Assembly (NCBI GenBank): GCA_947598825.1
Contig: CANQFM010000033.1
Location: 1-34,196 of the forward strand
Source: an uncultured Eisenbergiella sp.
GTDB taxonomy: Bacteria > Bacillota > Clostridia > Lachnospirales > Lachnospiraceae
DNA length: 34,196 nt
Reading direction: 5' to 3'
This document shows positions 32,569-34,196 of the stretch, piece after piece (the stretch's first letter is position 1; every line of letters starts with the position of its first letter). The notes under the pieces are model-generated. The model was not told the origin of the DNA and did not search any database. It saw nothing but the letters and a program-made list of their open reading frames with translations. A program made the translations under genes and the position numbers.

Positions 32569-34098
32569 TCACAGTTCAATGATCGCGTTGTCATCCAGCA
32601 TATCGAAAGCCTGTGCCGATTCCTGGATCGATTTCCTGCGCAAAGACATCAGGATCCGGGAGGCAAGCCCCATGGCCTGTATCGTAATCAGCGGCGTCAT
32701 CGCCACCATGGCCACCACGCCGAAAGCATCGGTGACGATATCGCCGCCCAGCGCGATGCAGGCCCCCTGGGCCAGAGGCAGCAGAAAAGCCGCCGTCATA
32801 GGGCCGGAAGCCACACCGCCGGAATCAAAGGCGATGGCCGTATAAATCTTCGGGACGAAGAAAGAGATCCCCAGCGCGACCGCGTAACCCGGCAGCAAAA
32901 ACCAGAGTATGGAAATCCCCGTCAGCACCCGCACCATAGCCAGCCCCAGGGATACGGATACGCCGATAGAAAGGCCGGTCCCCATGGCGCGCGCGGAGAT
33001 CGCGCCGTCAGTGATCTCTTCCACCTGCTTATTGAGTACATAGACAGCCGGTTCCGCTTTTACAATGAAGAATCCCATCACCATGGCGATGGGGATCAAT
33101 ATCTGCGGATGCCTCAGTCCGGCCAATACCTGGCCCAGATAGTTGCCTGCCGGCATAAACCCCACGTTCGCGCCGGTCAGAAAAAGCACCAGCCCTGCAT
33201 AAGTATAGACCAGGCCGATCAGGATCCTGGTCAGCTTGCGCCGGGAAAGCTTAAGCACCAGAAACTGAAAGAGCAGAAAAAACAGAAAGATGGGGAGAAG
33301 CGAAACGGCGATCTCCCGCATATAGGTGGGCAGTTCTATCACAAAAAGACGCCAAAGCTGCATGGAGTCTTCCACCACCGGAATGGAAGGGGCCACATAG
33401 GCGCTGCTGCCGGGATGATAGATCAGCCCCAGCGCCATAACCGCCAGGATCGGCCCCACCGAACAGAGGGCCACCAGGCCGAAGCTGTCGTCCGCAGCGT
33501 GGCGGTCGCTTCGGATGGCGGAAATACCGACGCCCAGCGCCATAATAAAGGGCACCGTCATGGGGCCGGTGGTCACGCCGCCGGAATCGAAGGCCACGGC
33601 CAAAAAATCTCTGGGGACGAAAGCGGCCAGGATAAATACCGCCCCATAGGACACAAGCAGAAGATGCGGCAGCGGAACCCTGAACAGCATACGCAAAAGC
33701 GCCACCACCAGAAAAAGGCCGACGCCCAGCGCGACGGACAGTATGATCACTCTATTGGGAACTGAGGGGACCTGACCGGCCAGCACCTGCAGATCCGGCT
33801 CCGAAATGGTCACGATAAACCCGATCAAAAACGCGATCCCGGCGATCACAAAAAGATTGCGGCTTTTGGACATGCTGGAGCCGACGCTCTGGCCCATGGG
33901 CGTCATGGCGGTCTCGGCCCCCAGGGTGAACAGCATCATCCCGGCCATGACCAGCACCGTTCCCAGCAAAAAACAGAGCAGAATGCTGGGGGAAACAGGC
34001 GCGAACCCAAAACACAGGATCAGCACGATGGCCAGGATCGGCAGCACCGCCTGTAAAGCCTCATACCATTTTTCCAGCAGTTTTTTCCGAATCCTCAC
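32569..34098 (-). CDS. DUF1538 membrane protein with internal duplication
   Basis: 509 aa, polytopic (about 12-14 helices). It is built from two repeats. AFDSGGVTTGPMT (169-181) recurs as AFDSGGVASGPMT (423-435). The Glu-Pro pair in TISEPDLQVLAGQV (97-110) recurs in VKAEPAVYVLNKQV (346-359). Conserved acidic and glycine motifs inside helices suggest a transporter or channel core with two-fold pseudosymmetry. The function of DUF1538 is not established to my knowledge. The start is GTG 34098, with GGGAGG 11 nt upstream. It is first in the operon with the P-II-like and MraY-like genes. Confidence 0.85.
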   Translation of the reverse strand: MRIRKKLLEKWYEALQAVLPILAIVLILCFGFAPVSPSILLCFLLGTVLVMAGMMLFTLGAETAMTPMGQSVGSSMSKSRNLFVIAGIAFLIGFIVTISEPDLQVLAGQVPSVPNRVIILSVALGVGLFLVVALLRMLFRVPLPHLLLVSYGAVFILAAFVPRDFLAVAFDSGGVTTGPMTVPFIMALGVGISAIRSDRHAADDSFGLVALCSVGPILAVMALGLIYHPGSSAYVAPSIPVVEDSMQLWRLFVIELPTYMREIAVSLLPIFLFFLLFQFLVLKLSRRKLTRILIGLVYTYAGLVLFLTGANVGFMPAGNYLGQVLAGLRHPQILIPIAMVMGFFIVKAEPAVYVLNKQVEEITDGAISARAMGTGLSIGVSVSLGLAMVRVLTGISILWFLLPGYAVALGISFFVPKIYTAIAFDSGGVASGPMTAAFLLPLAQGACIALGGDIVTDAFGVVAMVAMTPLITIQAMGLASRILMSLRRKSIQESAQAFDMLDDNAIIEL

Positions 34099-34140
34099 TC
34101 CGCTTTCTGCCTCCCTCTTCCCTGCGTTCCTGCTTATTTT

Positions 34141-34169
34141 AGTATATCATATCGGGAGACAATACCCAA
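34141..34169 (-). promoter_or_regulatory. Promoter of the DUF1538 operon
   Basis: Minus strand: -35 TTGGGT (34164..34169), a 17-bp spacer and -10 TATACT (34141..34146). The predicted leader to GTG 34098 is about 37 nt. Confidence 0.6.
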
Positions 34170-34196
34170 ATACTTTTTCCCAAATATTTGCAAACT

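Noticed and set aside
1-34196. CRISPR array, IS element, prophage or integrase
   Set aside because: No regularly spaced repeats, transposase-like or integrase-like protein, or phage structural gene was seen on either strand.

Overview
The window reads as chromosomal DNA of a fairly GC-rich member of the Clostridia, most likely Lachnospiraceae. The reasons are the Firmicutes-type gene order (ireB-ruvX-DUF1292-rnj-mltG-like-trmR-trhP), type III glutamine synthetase, RNase J, a ThiI without a rhodanese domain paired with a NifZ-type cysteine desulfurase, HPr/Crh-like proteins, and Gram-positive RBS and promoter spacing. The genus cannot be fixed from sequence alone. Coding density is high and most genes lie on the minus strand. 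I saw no insertion sequence, prophage, CRISPR array or rRNA.

Layout, following minus-strand transcription. (1) 34.2-30.8 kb: an operon with a clear promoter encodes a DUF1538 membrane protein with two repeats, a tandem P-II-like protein and an MraY-family phosphosugar transferase. (2) 30.1-30.8 kb: a plus-strand SGNH hydrolase with its own consensus promoter. (3) 29.8-29.5 kb: a monocistronic Crh-like HPr homologue with a strong terminator. (4) 29.4-24.6 kb: sbcD-sbcC, then a small stand-alone FakA C-terminal-domain protein. (5) 24.5-16.2 kb: a promoter precedes a run of closely spaced genes: PTS EIIC-like permease, membrane-anchored SF2 helicase, MBL-fold hydrolase, MATE exporter, acyltransferase-3 protein and AzlCD. 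(6) 16.1-11.0 kb: prmA-rsmE-nifZ-thiI (ribosome and tRNA modification) plus a discoidin-like protein. This block converges on a plus-strand GH26-like glycosidase across a bidirectional terminator. (7) 9.0 kb: a second Crh-like protein diverges from mtaB over overlapping promoters. (8) 7.5-0.2 kb: the ireB...trhP-glnN operon, followed by a separately promoted tRNA-Gln(CUG).

Three tRNA-modification routes are present: ho5U/mo5U34 by TrhP/TrmR, s4U8 by NifZ/ThiI and ms2t6A37 by MtaB. Peptidoglycan control is represented by IreB/ReoM, a catalytic-domain-less MltG relative and the MraY-like protein. The best candidates for undescribed biology are the DUF1538/tandem P-II/MraY-like operon, the helicase with an internal transmembrane hairpin next to an MBL hydrolase with a substituted metal-site residue, and the pair of His-less HPr paralogues that both keep the regulatory serine.
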